Assembly: GCA_026686845.1 (NCBI GenBank) | Contig: JAIVEN010000015.1 | Location: forward strand, 6,649,001 to 6,713,000 | Length of the DNA stretch: 64,000 bases | Direction of reading: 5' to 3' | Source: Adenanthera pavonina | Lineage: Eukaryota > Streptophyta > Magnoliopsida > Fabales > Fabaceae | In this document: positions 33,890-47,989 of the stretch, piece by piece | How positions within the stretch are numbered: the first letter of the stretch is position 1 | How the letters are laid out: each line of letters starts with the position of its first letter | Translations under genes and position numbers: made by a program | Notes under the pieces: model-generated | What the model was told of the DNA's origin: nothing | What the model saw: the letters and a program-made list of their open reading frames with translations, nothing else | Database searches by the model: none

Positions 33890-36800
33890 CATGCAAGCAA
33901 ATTTAGTTTGATATATTTAGTATTTTAAACATAAAAATGTACATTGTTCTTGTGAAAATTTGGTTACGAGGGATAAAAAAACTATAGAGAAAAAACACTT
34001 TTATTTCTTGGAATAGGAGTTGGATTGATGACATACACGCACCACATATTAAATTTGATATGAGGTGTATTATTCATAATTCGTTAATATTATCGGTTTT
34101 TTAATAAATTTTACATTTGGTAGACACATTTTTTTGTGTCCTGTATGAAGTCTAAAATATTGTACTATTAATAACTTGTAAATAATACAATTAACTATAA
34201 ATTTCTTCTTATATCAATGGTGTTAGAGTTGATGGTATATTATTTTGTGAAATGGGAGTTCAGAGTTGTAATATTTAATGTAAAATAATACATATTTATA
34301 ATTAATTATTTCAATAAAAGTAAAAATTAAAATTTGTGGTACAAAAATTTAAAAGCAATCATAATTAAAATTCCGATGAAGTGTTTTATTAGCATTATTT
34401 CGTGTGAATATTTCATTTTTTTAAACATCATTTGACTCCACATTGATAAATTAATAAATAGTAATGAACTATTTTAATTTTATATAATAATGGCCAACAA
34501 AATTTTTATGATATAACGATTGATTGCAACATATGCAAAAATATTTAATTAATATATATTTTGAAATTCATTTGCATTTTTTCCTAAAATTTAGTTGCTA
34601 CAAAATTAAATTATCAAATTGATGAAGCATTTTTCCAAGGAAATAAAGTAGTAATTGACATTTTGAATGTACTGATTATTGGCAAAAAAAATCGGTAAAC
34701 AAATTTTAGGCAGCTGCACTATTTAATAATCATGAAAACTACGGTTTAGCTTAAAATAGCGTAATGCATGGAGTTTCAATATGTTAAATTTGTCTAAAAA
34801 CAAAAATAAACTCAAATAAAAACAGACTATACCTCTAAACCATAATAATGAAAATAAAACTTAGTGATAATAATTTGGCTTGAAAAGATACTTCAAATTT
34901 GGATAAGAAGTGTTTCATTACTTTTATACAATATCAGGGAAAAAGTTTTTTTTTCTTGAGAAAACATTTTGGTTCTATTGCTTTATGAGACTTCTTGTTA
35001 ATAAAAAGATATACATTTTCTTTTCTTTTGATAAACAAAGGAGGTCTGACTTGATCCTAACAGAATCAAGATGATTGTTGATTCAGTGATTCCTTCAAGT
35101 ATCTTCTCTTTGCAATGCTATTAGCTTTGGAATATCTAAAAAGTTTGAGTGTTTTGGCCTTTTGGGGCTGTAAATATTCTACCACTTTCATTATTTTTCC
35201 GGCCAAACAAACACAACAAATCAACAAATTCTCATTCCTCCAATGACTGTGGTGTAATATTCTCCGCCAATAATTATTTATCTTTTTCATTCATTTTTTA
35301 ATAATCATGTGATTATCAATATTACTACAAATTTAAATATTATTGGGTCTAAAAATGAAGTAACTCTCGTCATAATATTTTTTCATCCACATGATTTTAA
35401 TATAAAATCCTATTTAAAGAGTACCGAGTTTATTCCATTTGATCCCAACTATAAATAGTTTATTTTTAATTGTTATTATGCATGATATGAATCTATATTA
35501 ATTTTTAAAGAATTTTAAAGAATATACTTTTTTTCACGAACTATAATAAATTATAATGACATTATTATAATGACATTTCTTTGTCAATCTGTGTGATCAT
35601 ACTGGAGAAGACCTGAAGACGAGTCCTTGCTGTTTTTTACCATTTTTCTTTTTTGGGCAAAGGACTAATCTTTGCTTACCCCAAGAAATGGCTGGGTGTT
35701 TGTCTTAAAAAAACAATATTTATATGCTTGATTTCAAAGTATTATGCAAACATCTTGAGATTATTTTGAAGGAATCCCTTTGTTTTTTTGACCAGATTAA
35801 GGAATCCTTTTTAATTATAGGCTTTATATCAAAATGTTTGACATTTTCATGGATTTAAATTTTGATAACACGTTTTGTGAATTTATGGGTTTACTTTCCA
35901 ATAATTCACCTTAGAATTTTGATGGAGAATAAATGATTTCCTTCATTAATTTCTAAATAAATTATATATAGTGATTTTGAATTTGAACGGTCTATTACGT
36001 GTACTCTTGTCCTGGTAAAAAAAAAAGTGCTCTTGTCTGCCCATGAGACAATTGAATTGAATTAGTAATATTACATTTGCATTGGATGATTTATATTTTT
36101 TATTTTATTTAAAATTTATAAATGAATTATAAAATAAAAAATGTAAATGTAGTTATAATTATAAATTTTTTAACATGGAAAAGTTAAAACAAGATATATT
36201 CTAAACAATTGAAATTATCTCCTGCATTCAATAAAAATAATGTAAACTTTTGTTATAAATTTTATAAATATATAATCATCACTGGTTATAAGTTAATGAC
36301 GACTTTATCATTAATTAATTTCTTGTACAATCAATTTAAGATTGACAACACAAAATTTGATCATTATTAAATTATTAAAATTGGATGGTGGCTATAAAGT
36401 TTTAGAAATACATATAGCTGTTAGAACGTATGAATAATGTTATTCATTATATATTTTATATTATTTTAATATAAAAATAAAAAGTGAAGAAACAAACTTT
36501 AGAATTTAGATTGCCTAACTGTAATGTATTGGGTTTGAGACATGAAAAATACTTTTAGGAGATCCCCTCAAATGAGACTAATTATAATTCAATCTAAATT
36601 AGTCACTGTTTGAAGTGAAATGATAGATGATTATTAAGAAAAAATAGAGAGAATCACACGATTAATGGTTACACTTAAAACTCATTTACTTTTGGAATAT
36701 ATATAAACCCATGAGGTCAATCTTGTTCTCACAAAAAAAAATTCCATTTATCATATTTCAATTAATTAAAATTAAAAGTGACTTTACTATCTTTTATGAA

Positions 36801-37158
36801 TCAATCAATTAGTATCAATATCACCATAAATACAATTATAAAATATAAAAATTACTATTCATAATTCATGAGTTAAATAATTTATCCCCGGCACCACACA
36901 AGCCCACAATACTTGTTTTTTTTTTTTTAAAAAAGAGAGATCGGTCTTATCATATTCCAATTAATTAAAATTGACTTCATTATCTTCCTTTCCAAAATTT
37001 TAAAATCAAAATCGATTTTGAAATTTTTTTGCTTTAATTTTTTTCCCTAATGTATCCCATCATCATTATCATTACTAAGCCTTTCTTCTCTACTGTACTG
37101 TCTCTCCTCTTTTTATGTCACGCTCTCCTTCCCTCCCATAGCCAGCAACATCAAAACT
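33890..37158. other. AT-rich intergenic region upstream of the GIP1-like gene
   Basis: No gene recognised. A possible short LINE 3' end (minus strand) lies at about 34,990-35,290, read as CCTCCTTTGTTTATCAAAAG and preceded by a 74-codon open frame of unknown nature. The last 80 bases are CT-rich (CTCTCCTTCCCTCCC), typical of a plant 5' UTR. Confidence 0.45.
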
Positions 37159-40100
37159 ATGAGCGGCGGCGGCGGGTCTCTTAGGGTTCCGATCCCCAAC
37201 AATGTACGGAAAATCATTCAGGACATTAGGGAGATCACCGGCAAGCAGCACAGTGACGATGACATATACGCTGTCCTTAAGGAATGCTCCATGGATCCCA
37301 ATGAGACAGCCCAGAAGCTTTTGTATTTAGGTTTAAACCTCTCTTCGTATGCATATGAATCATTCACTTATCACATGAACATCATCTGGGTTTTATTTTT
37401 TTTTTTGTGCTTGCGATCAATGGGGTTTTTAATCTAAAGTTTAGTCGTTTTTATTTTATTAAGAAATAAGAAATTGAAGAAATGACTGCAAGTCACAAGC
37501 ATGACTAGAGTTAGCATAGCAGGTGATTGTGGCGGCTGAGTTTATGTTATCATTTATCAATTTTTGCTCAAGATCATTGTGTTATATGCGTACTGCTGTT
37601 TGTTTATCAAACTTGGGGGAGCTGTCTGGCTTGCCAGAGTTTTGAATTTTTATGTAGTCTGAGTAATGCTTGGAAAAATTGAAAATGTGGAAAATGTATA
37701 TCAGTGCTTCGGTGCTCTACTTCTCTATATTTGTCACTGTGATGTTTGTACAGGGAAAGTTTATGTTTTAGTGTTGCGGTGAGTGATTGATACATTTGCT
37801 TTAAATGGTCTTGAAGTTGGTAGATGTGCCTAATCTAGTATAAATTCTCTTTCTGCCTTGTTCATCCGATCTCATTCAGTCTGCGTAATGTGCTGGATTT
37901 AATGGCTCAAGAGTAATCTTTGCTTCATACTCATTTATTGTGTTTGTAGGAGTCAATGTAAATTTCTCCTGCTGCATGTATCACTAATTGTGACACCGAT
38001 TTTATTCTAGTTTGTAGCTGTTAAAAAACGTTTTTATGGCTCTTCTAGAAGTCCATTATTTTTTACTGTTCTTAGGAACAATGGATTCTTTCATTAATTT
38101 ATTATTTTTGTTTACAGATACTTTTCATGAGGTTAGAAGGAGACGAGACCGGAAGAAGGAGGTATGGTTTTTTCCCTTACTAGTAGGGTCTTTAACTTTT
38201 TTATAATTTTCTCTTTATTCTTGCTATCATTTATATTTATTTGGTGTGCAACTATTGCTAACATAAGTTGAATTAAGGCTTGTGGGAGCAGATTTATTTC
38301 TTACATGAAAAGTTATAGCACGGATTATTTATTCCACTTCTGGAAGAGAAGTGGATGAATCTTTTGTTTGTTGTCTGATAAAGAAAATTCAAATGTTCCG
38401 ACAACCTTTTAATTTTATGAGCATGCTATGTGACTGAGCAGTTGGTCTTTTATGAGTTGATGTTGAGGGGCTTTATGAACAGAATAGCACGGATTATTTA
38501 TTCCACTTCTGGAAGAGAAGTGGATGAATCTTTTGTTTGTTGTCTGATAAAGAAAATTCAAATGTTCCGACAACCTTTTAATTTTATGAGCATGCTATGT
38601 GACTGAGCAGTTGGTCTTTTATGAGTTGATGTTGAGGGGCTTTATGAACAGAATAACTGCTAGACTCCATGTTTGAACTATATAGAAATTCTCATCTGGT
38701 TGGAATGTTATTATAATCTTATATATCTGGTTGCAGCATGTAGTCAATTGCTGTTCATTTGTAACTTTGACAGTGTGTAATCTTGCAGTATTGCTTTCTG
38801 AGAGTGAAACTTCTAGGTTCATATTTTTGTAATGACTGGGTGTAGGTTTACTAATTTGTGTGTGCCTTTATTTTATTTTATATTTTGGATAGTTTTCTAT
38901 GTGTAGCTGAATGTGATTGTATCTTCCAGTTGTCTTTCATGGAGCCTTTATTTACACTAATTGTTCAATCTGTGTTTCTATTGACCGTTGCAGGGCTCTA
39001 GCAGTCAGCCTTCTGTGGATTCTAGGCCAAAGCAAGTGGGTCATGGGAGAGGAGGGAGGGGTGCTTCTGGGGGTTATTCCCCTAATTTTACTGGTTTGAT
39101 TTCCTTCCTTTTTGCAAAGGCTTAATTTTTGAGTTCTGTTTTCTTCTTTTACCTTGATTTGTTTACATAGAGCATTGGAGTCATTTCCATACAAGTGCAA
39201 TAGGAAATCATATATGTTGATGATGCCATTCAATTTAGCATTTACACTTTCCGCTTAGGTAATTATTCTCTTTCCCCCATGATAGTTACTTACTCAGATA
39301 AAATGTTTTATTTTGAAGTAGCTTTATGGGTTGCACAATCTTGAAAATCATGCATTTCCTCAAGTCCATTTTTGAGCCCAGCTAGATGAGATTTTGGAGT
39401 AGCTCCTCCTTACCATGTTTTTTCCTCAGTTTCAAGTGATGCTGCAGTTTTAAGACTATAAAATGCTTCTGATTGCAGACAACTTCATTACACATCAGCC
39501 AGTTTTCTGTTATCTTTATTGACTTGTTGCCTCTCTAATATCTTGTTAGATGGTAGTGGTGGGAGAAGTGCTGCTAACCGCAAGGAAATTGGAGTCAATC
39601 ATATTGCAGAGAGAAGTCATGCACCCTCTACTCAGCTTGCTTCACAAAAATCAAAAAGTAATGGAGCATCACACATCACAAGGTAACTAATTTTTAATTG
39701 AGTCGGAGAAGAAAAAATAATTAAATTAGTTTATGATGTTTTCTCTATTTCAAATTGGACCAGGCATAGGTAAAGTTCTGTAATTGTTCATTATCTATCA
39801 GGTCCCCAATAAAAACATAATATGTGGAGAATGTTTTGAAAGTCCTAACTATGTGGTGCTGACCTGTAAAATTTTTTTACTTAACATGTTTTTGTTGGTG
39901 AAATGATAAAAAACACCAAATAATTACGCGTAAGTTTTTCCTTTAAGATTTAGGATTTATCTGTAATTAACTTGTGTTTTTTAAATTTCTCAACTAGGCA
40001 TGTGAGACGTCATCCTTTCTTGGATAGTAATCCTATTTTTTATTGGGCTAAGGACAAATCTATTCCCATTTTGTTTACTATTTTCTGTTTATTTCCTGTC

Positions 40101-43100
40101 TGGGTATTTCTTGGGGATCACTTGAAGTTTCTTGCCTGGAATAGCTAAGTGCGCATTCTTGTCACAGATCTCAGCATCTTTTTCTGAATTGATTAATTTG
40201 AGAGTTTTTATTTTCAGTCTCTGTTTTGGTTTTCTGGTTCTACTTCATTTTCCTTCGAGTGTTTTTTCCTCCCAAGATATAAAATGTATCATTGATGAAG
40301 CCTTTTTTGTTTTCCCATTTATTGATAACAAAGAGTAACATAAAAGAAAAGTGAGAAAGAATGGTAAAACAGTGATATCAATATATTTTTTCTGCACCTT
40401 ACATTGTGAGCTAACCTCGTATGTAGGGTGGAAAATGTTAATAGTGGACCAGACCAGCCAGTTCTAAGGTCTTCCTACTCTCGAAAGTGGTGTGTAACTG
40501 TACTTGCTGGGTAACCAGAAAACCAGCTGGAAACGGGCTGCTCTAGTATTAGTGCTATCTTTAACCTGTTCAGTTTCCTGAACCTTCAGTGCTTAGGAAA
40601 ACAAGACACCTTTCTTACTCGTAGATATCATATAATCATGTTATATAATATATTATCAAAGTATATCCAAAACTTATAACAAGCCTAATAAAACTATTTT
40701 ATTTTTTAGTAAAATGGATTCTCTCTATGTAAGTTTGTTTGATAATTCTATATCATTCAAATAAAAAGTAGAGTTACTTTAATTTTAATAGTTTATTACT
40801 TTATTTAATTGGTAAGTGTTGGAGACTACTGTGTTATTGTTAGTCTATTTGAATTAAGTTGTTTTTATTCTTATTAAGGCTTTTTTTTTTAGTTATTGTT
40901 CGAATGACATTTTATGCATTTAGGATTAGCTTAGGTGTTCTGTTTTAATTAGAATAAGATTAAGTTAAGTATGTTGTTTAATTAGGATAATGTTATCCTG
41001 TTTTGATTAGGATGAAGTTATGTAACGTTGCTTCTAATGGAATAAGTTTATTGGAAAATTAAACCCTAAATTTCTGCATGGTATCAGAGCCTATAAAGTA
41101 GCCCAACCAACTGTCTTGAGTAATGGCACTCAACACCAAAGAAAGGTAGCCTGCCAACAAAGTAGCCCAACCAACCAGCCATGAATAGGCTGAAAACACT
41201 TTATGCTTATCAGAGTGAGGAGGATTACATCATTGATGATGCTGCCTCATGGCCCCACGTACAAATTCTAGGTGTTCATGAAACAACCAAATCATGTCTT
41301 GACTAAGTTTGTTTGATTAAATTTAAATTTGAATAACTCAACTCCAAGCTGCGAATACCCAGCTTGAGGGCAGTGTCGGTGATTACATCATTATATGTTA
41401 TTATTTGTATATGCCCTCTAATATTTATTATCTTCAACTCTAGAGTTTCAGCTGTTGCACCTACTCCTGCAAATCAATCCAATGGGAATGCTAGTCATGG
41501 TTTCACAGGCCAATTGCTCATGGGGAGTGTGAATGGAAGTCCAGCTCTTGATGACACTAGCAAACATGAAAATCCCCAACCTCATGCTGTGGTCACTGCA
41601 GTATCTTCCCATGGTCAGACTTCTAAGTCAGTTACCAGAATCAACCAAGGAAAGTCCATCTCAAGTTCTGACCAACCTCCAATTTCTGCTTCTTCTGTGC
41701 CCAGTGTTCATACTTCCTGGGATTCTGTACTGGCACCTTCTATCTCACAGAACCCTGCTGTTGATGGTGCTAATGATGGGGAAGTTGGGAGCCAGCAGTT
41801 AGCTGATGGATTGAATCATGTTAGTGGAAACAAAGTTCTTCACGAAATTGGTGAATTACCAGCATCTGAGAGTGAAAGATCTGGATCTTTGAATTCAACA
41901 AACAATAAGAAAACCCCAAACAAGTCAAATGAAGCTGAGGACAACCAGTTACCTGAGGTGGCACAGTCCTCCTCCCCTTCCTATAATGATTCTATGAGAT
42001 CTTTCAGTTGTGGTAGCCAGGCACCTCCAGGTAAGGCTATCATTCTGTTAGTTAAATCTGATGAGCAACAGGATTGCTCCATGCATCATGTTTCCCATTT
42101 TGCACTTTCTAATATTGCTAGTAATCTTTGTAGAATTTTCTGGTGCATTACGTTTTTCTGAGCAGGTATTGTTGTAGGTCAACCTAGTGCAGAAAGGAGG
42201 ACAATATATTAAGAGTGAAAAAGAAGCCTACACAATTTAAAGGGGATAAGTCAATGAGAAGAATCTTTGAAAGTACATGGGAAATTAAGCTATAAAAATT
42301 TATCCAGGAAAAACCACCAGGACTAAGCCTGTAATTTGAATAAAGCCCAGTCCGTTGTGTCTAGATTCTTCTCCTCTAACCAATCCCCCAAAATTTTATT
42401 AGTAGAAGTTTTATTTCCTTCATTGCACGAATCCATGCTAAGAAAAGTATAATCATCTAAATATTTCTGTTTTTATCAACCATTATCAATATTTCCTTGA
42501 TTTAATCTCTCCATAATTCTTTTTGTTGTGTATCTGAAACATTCAATGTCTCAGAGGTTTCAACTTCTGAAGTTTGTATGCAATCATCAGATGAGCTGAG
42601 GCAACATGTTATTGTTACTTTTCCAAATCATTTCCAAGTACCTGATGCTCTAAAAAGTGGTCTGATATTTGGAAGCTTTGATTCTGAATTCGATAAGGGG
42701 GACATGTTTAGCAGTACTGGTGGTGACAATAGTACTTCATCTGCTCTTCATTCCTCCCAAGGAAGTGACAAAACTGCTACTTCTAGGTTTGTGGTTATTG
42801 TATGCTGTTTGGTGTGCTTGTCAATTTACAAATCTTTTTCTCTCTCTGCCTGTCTCTGCCCCTCTCCCCCTCTCCCTCTTGTGGTCTGGGCCTCTGAATC
42901 TGATGGGGACTGCATGTGGTTTAGGGTTGAGATTTGTCATATCTTTCCCATTACTGGCGCTGGAAAGTGGAACAATTTCTTTTTCATGAATGTATTAGAC
43001 CTCTTTCAAGATATTTGGTAGTCGTAAGTCTGCATTATTTTTTTCCCCAAATCAAGGTGTCATTGTGCCATGGTGTGCTTCCATTATCTCTATCCTGATG

Positions 43101-44483
43101 GTACTTCATGTTTGGGTGCAGTAGTCAAAATGCGTCATCAATTGCACCCGGAGATCATCCTGATTATGCACATTCTCCATCTTATCTAATTGAAAGGCCA
43201 TCAATTTCAGAAGTTAATACTATCTCTGTTGCTGAACCAAAGGCTGATCAGTCAAAGCAGGAGGTATTGTTGGCTCCAATGGGCACACCAATCCCAACTA
43301 TTATGAATGGTCAGAGCTATGGTTTGAATTTCATGTCCACCATGATAGGGACTCAGCAAGTTCAATTCAAGGGAGCTGAGCCTCAGGCACAAGAAACAAC
43401 TCGCATTCCGAACTATGTTGTTAGTCTCTTCATCTTTTATTTATTACAATTGGGTTTCTTTCCAACTAATTCTTTTTCTGTTTTGAAGGTGTCCACTGTT
43501 TACTCATTTTTTATTTACTTCCACTTATTTATTGCTTATGTTTCTTTATTTCTCTTTAAAATGTAGAGTGAGAATTCTCATTCTGTGTCCAGCCCTAGCC
43601 CTAGCCCAAGCCCTAGCCAGACACCACCTCTGCAGAGCTCCTTACCTACAGCTCCCCAATCAATTTCTTTCTTCAGGCCACCGTACCCTACTAACTTTTT
43701 CCCATATGGCCCTTATTACCCCCCAATTTATGTGTCACCAATCCACCAATATTTAAACCACAATGGCTTCCCTCAACAGCCATCAACTGGCAACATTTAT
43801 TTACCTGCAGCAGCTGCTGGTATCAAATTCCCTCTCCAACAATTAAAGGCTGGAGCAAATACAGGAAATACAGCCCATATTGGAATTACTCCTGGATCAT
43901 TTATCTCTCCGCCTGTTGGATATGCACCTAATCAGACAGTGAATGCGGGCAACTTGACTGGAAATGAAGATCTTGCATTGTCTCAGTTAAAGGAAAATCA
44001 TAACTTTACAACTGGACAGCTGGTTGGTCCACTTTTTTCTTTCCCCTAATTCTGTTTCACACTTGCCAGTCTCTTGATACAAAAGGAGACCGTACTTTTG
44101 CTATTGCGTCCGTCTCATCTTGTTATCAAATTTATGTTTGCTTCCTTAACATTGAGAGTCTTGTATTTTCTAGATATACCTTTTTCTTTGTTTTGCAGAG
44201 TGAAGGTTCAGCTGTGTGGATACCTGCTCCAGGCCAAGAAATATCCAGCTTGCAACTCAATTCTCTGTATAATTTTAACCACCAGGGACATCTTATGTTT
44301 CCCCCAACTCAGGCTGGTCATGCATTTGCCAGCATCTATCAACCAGGGCAGACGGTACCTTCCCCTTCAACCCTTTTGCAACAGTCTCAGTCTGTAACTG
44401 GAGCAGTTGAAACCGTAGGAACCCCATCTGTTGCTTATCAGCAGCCTCAACATGCGCAGATGAATTGGAATTCTAATTTTTAG
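37159..44483 (+). CDS. GBF-interacting protein 1-like (GIP1_N/DUF1296), 768 aa, nine exons
   Basis: Exons: 37159-37330, 38118-38161, 38994-39093, 39550-39682, 41444-42030, 42555-42786, 43122-43419, 43567-44022, 44199-44483; all GT..AG with consistent phases, giving 768 codons plus stop. The N-terminus MSGGGGSLRVPIPNNVRKII, then REITGKQHSDDDIYAVLKEC, SMDPNETAQKLL and DTFHEVRRRRDRKKE is the GIP1_N domain (about 8-73), a UBA-like helical module. The rest is low complexity: Gly/Arg (GHGRGGRGASGG), Ser-rich, an SPSPSPSPSQTPP run, then FRPPYPTNFFPYGPYYPP and a Gln-rich C-terminus (QPQHAQMNWNSNF). In Arabidopsis GIP1 promotes DNA binding by G-box bZIP factors in the nucleus. The start is the first ATG after a CT-rich leader. 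Intron 2 has a perfect 169-bp tandem duplication and intron 4 a copia remnant. Exon 5-7 boundaries rest on phase and motif continuity. Confidence 0.88.
38316..38653 (+). repeat. Perfect 169-bp tandem duplication in intron 2
   Basis: Two adjacent copies (38,316-38,484 and 38,485-38,653), each containing TAGCACGGATTATTTATTCC and ending GGGGCTTTATGAACAGAA, appear identical base for base. It lies inside the second intron of the GIP1-like gene and does not touch splice sites. Confidence 0.9.
40817..41090 (+). mobile_element. Copia-type LTR with primer-binding site in intron 4
   Basis: A 262-bp LTR-like segment starts TGTTGGAGACTACTGTG and ends TTTCTGCA at 41,078. It is followed directly by TGGTATCAGAGC (41,079-41,090), the initiator-methionine tRNA primer-binding site of plant Ty1/copia elements. 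After it, ATGGCACTCAACACC may start a gag remnant, lost before exon 5 at 41,444. No second LTR is visible, so only the 5' end of the element remains, in the sense orientation relative to the host gene. Confidence 0.75.
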
Positions 44484-45748
44484 GCTGGAAACTTTTCTGG
44501 GTACCACTTGTTCAGGGGCACGTTCACTGTGATCATCTCCGGGTAGTATGAAACACTGGCCTGATCTGAGTGTAAATAAGAAATGCGGCCAAAAGAGGGA
44601 CAATATTCAGTAATATCTTCAGTTGGAATAAACAACGCTAACGATTTTGTTTTGAAAAAAGTTGATTGGGTTGAGTTATTCCTTACCTATTCTTTTGGCC
44701 CTTAGAGAATATTTAACTGTTGCTATATGAAACCTTGCACTTCCTTCCAAGTGATATTATAGTAGGAAGCCAAGAGTTGAATAGAGTAGGTGAGATTTAC
44801 CAAATTTTCCTTTCTGATATCTCACCTGTATATTACATTTTGACAGAAAGACATTGGATTATACAGTTCAGTTCAGTACGTGAGAATTGTTATATGTATT
44901 TTGCTCCAGTAGCACAATGTTAGTCTCCCCGTTGGTCATGGATCGAACCGGTGATTATGTATTTAATGTGATTTCTTTTGGTTTGGTGTGCGTTCTGACC
45001 TTCATCAGCAGCCTTCCTTGATCGTTCATGGGAGACAATTATCAAGGAAGGCTTAACATTTGTTTAAAAGAAAAATTTATAATCATGGGAGAAAGCACAT
45101 GCAAGTGTCTTTATTCAACAGACCAGCCCATTCTCGTTTTGATCTTAAATTACATTATCGTCATTTTTAACCTCGTTAACAGTATGTTGATTGATGCGCT
45201 ATTCTGTATTTATTTTCTTGCTTGAGAGAAGGAATATTTGAATGGTATGCTTACATCTGCATCAATGTTCTTGAACCTTGTGTTTATCCTTGCTAGCCAC
45301 ACTGGCACAAAGCATCCTGTTAGTTTTTATTTCCCATGAGTTTATTTAATTATTATAATTGATGCAATCGAAAGCTAAGTCCGAACCATTGTAAATAGAG
45401 GCTCCAAGGATGTTTGGCAGTTGAGTCCCAAGAATTGTGTTGCCCACGACCATTTCATTGAGCGTGCCCATTTCTTTGAAAAAAGACTATGAAGAAAATG
45501 CATGGAATGAAGGACTTGAGAAATCCTTTTCTTGTAGGGTCTATATCCAGCACACAAACACGCACGCTAAAAATTAGTTTGGTTAAACCTATAGAGAAAA
45601 TCCATTTAAAATCACATGTGTTTTAGTGTGATTGGATTACTTTGACTAGTCTGTCCATACAAAAATGCTTGACGCCGACTGGACTTGGATCTGAACTTGC
45701 TAATGAATAGGTTATGTAAGAAAAGTGTATACAAAGTGGCAATTTAAC
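44484..45748. other. Intergenic between convergent GIP1-like and transporter genes
   Basis: Contains the presumed 3' UTRs of the two convergent genes; no other coding sequence or element recognised. Confidence 0.5.
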
Positions 45749-47989
45749 TCAGACGACAACGGGGGTGACATTTACATCCAATTCGGTGCTATTATCAGTG
45801 TTTTCTTTCGATTTTAAGGCATGCGAGTTAGTCCTGGAAAGCTGCTTTTCCGGAGATTTTTGGGTCTTTGGAAGCTGCTTTTCCTGGGGCTTTGGTTTCA
45901 AGTTCAATGATGTGTATACTGACATTCCCGTTAGAGCAATGAGAGAACCACCTATACTCACAATCCCAGGATCTGAATCGAATATCAGATAGCCTCCCAG
46001 CAGAATAACACACGTCTTAAACTGTCCTAAAACAACATGAGAAGTAGCAGAAGTGGCCCTGCATAGGTTCAATACCATGATGTCAGCCAACCAAAATTCT
46101 TCTTTGAGCTAAAAGTAAAGAAAACCAGAAATATTTCCCGTGTTTAAGAGTGTTGTGTCAGTGCGTTTCTTAGGTGGAAGAGAAAGGAAGACTCACCCCA
46201 GAGCCAAGGCCCCTGACCATTGTAGGAGAAAGCCAAGCAGTGCAGATATCATAATGGCCGTGCAATTGTTAACATCCCACTCGAAGGATAGCACTCCTGG
46301 TGGATCTAACCATGGCATCAAAGGCACAAGAAAGAAAATTGTGACAGGGGTTGTCCTCCACATCAACCTACAATGACAAAGTTTTCGTTAGCCCAGGTTT
46401 TGATACCTTCAGAGATTCTTAAGTAATGAGTGTGCGGGCGTGCATATGTGTATGTGTCTTTATATCTATTGATTGAATGGTAGTACTTACGCAAGAGCTG
46501 TCCAGTTGGCTTGCTGTTGTAGAGTAGACCAAAGAATCTTATTTATGGCACTTGGAATGATCCATGCAATTGCAATTAAAGCACCAAATAAATTGAACTC
46601 TAAATCTGACACAGTTGCAATTGCTACACCTACTGATACGACAGCCAGAGCAAGAACCTGCGTCATTGCATTGCATCTTATATATTATATATGCTTTAAA
46701 AGAAAGGGGGAAAATATTATATGCAAGTAATACACGATTGTTTCAAGTTATTTTTTCAATAAGCAAAGAGGAAAGGAAGTTGAATTCTTGACCTTCTGGA
46801 AAGAAATGGTTTTTCTGAAAAGCATGAACTCTGCAAGAACAATTGTGGGGGTGACAGCAATCTTAGCCATTTGGTAGAAGCCAACACTGCACGATCAGGG
46901 TGGTTAGGGAACAGGAAAGTTCACGCGCACACACACACACACACATATTGAATGGAAAGATGATAGAGAGAGATGAGGAGGAGGAACCTGTTATACTTGA
47001 GGCTGGTGTTGGCGAGGCCAGAGGCAAAAGCCATGATAGCACCCAGGGAGAATATAGAAGAGTAAGGAGTGGTTTTGGAAGGAGGGGAGACAGGAAGCAC
47101 TGAGATCGCCTTGAAGAAAGCAAGGAGAAGCCATGAAGTGACGTAATGAACAAGCGTCAGAAAAATTGGGAAGTCGAATCCTACTTTCCCCATCACCTGT
47201 CAACATATTCATTATATAAGTAAATATAGTTAGTTATACACGTAAGAGTGTTTGAACCAATACGCTCAACTTTCATGGCGTTAAATATTACTGACTTGTT
47301 AGGGTACTTCTTCAATCAGAGATAAGTTTCAATGATTGCCCTTGTTAAAAAGATTCAAGTACTTTCGAGTCAATTCAAGTTCAACTTGGTGTTAACCTGG
47401 TAAAAAAAATCAATGGAAGAAAAGGTGGTGAAGAATACGAACCAATTTATTAGCCATGATGATGCCAACAGAAATCGTGAGGTTGAAGGACAATGCGACC
47501 ACCGGTCCACAATATCGTTGCTGCTGGCGCTTGGCTCCTTCTGATGTTCGAAGCTCATTGTAAAGAGATGATCTCAGCTCTTCCAATGCCCTACCTATTC
47601 ATTCATTCATTTCAATTCTAAATGTATGACATCGTGTCTGTTATCCAAGGCAGAGCGATTCAATTATGATTTTAGAACAGATAGATCATCTTTCTAAGGT
47701 TGTGATTCTTCCAGAAGAATCAATTACTAAAAACAGAGCACTTATCTTTTCTTTCAAACAGAGCAGTGTGTGCTTAATTATTTATTCAAGCATCCAAATA
47801 CCGGAAAAATAAAGAACGCATGAATCAAAATGAAACACAAATAGAATCATGTAGCTATGAAACACAAATCAGGGACGAGGAAATAAACCAGAAGATTCAG
47901 AAAAAAGAACCTGCGTCGCCGGCATCGCTATCCTTCCTTTTGATGGCTTTTCGTGTTTCAGCTCCGAACAACGAATCGAACCACCCCAT
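45749..47989 (-). CDS. Nucleotide-sugar transporter (TPT/EamA family, KT-type), 393 aa, seven exons
   Basis: Exons on the minus strand: 47989-47911, 47594-47443, 47196-46988, 46886-46793, 46657-46491, 46367-46197, 46058-45749; consistent phases, GT..AG. It begins MGWFDSLFGAETRKAIKRKD, then has about ten hydrophobic segments: GPVVALSFNLTISVGIIMAN (58-77), TLVHYVTSWLLLAFF, AIMAFASGLANTSLKYNSVG, FYQMAKIAVTPTIVLAEF, LALAVVSVGVAIATVSDLEF, LFGALIAIAWIIPSAIN, and WRTTPVTIFFLVPLMPW. The GATSATSHVVLGQFKT motif (291-306) carries the Lys-Thr pair that defines the plant KT group of nucleotide-sugar transporters. The tail of about 50 residues is hydrophilic with a repeated EKQLP/EKQLS phrase. Expected location: Golgi or ER membrane, exchanging a nucleotide sugar for nucleoside monophosphate; the substrate cannot be told. 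It resembles the Arabidopsis At5g55950 product (from memory). The ATG at 47,989 is in frame with the first exon. Confidence 0.9.
46928..46944. repeat. (AC)n microsatellite in transporter intron 3
   Basis: A short pure CA run within the third intron of the minus-strand transporter gene, between exon ends 46,988 and 46,886. Confidence 0.9.
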
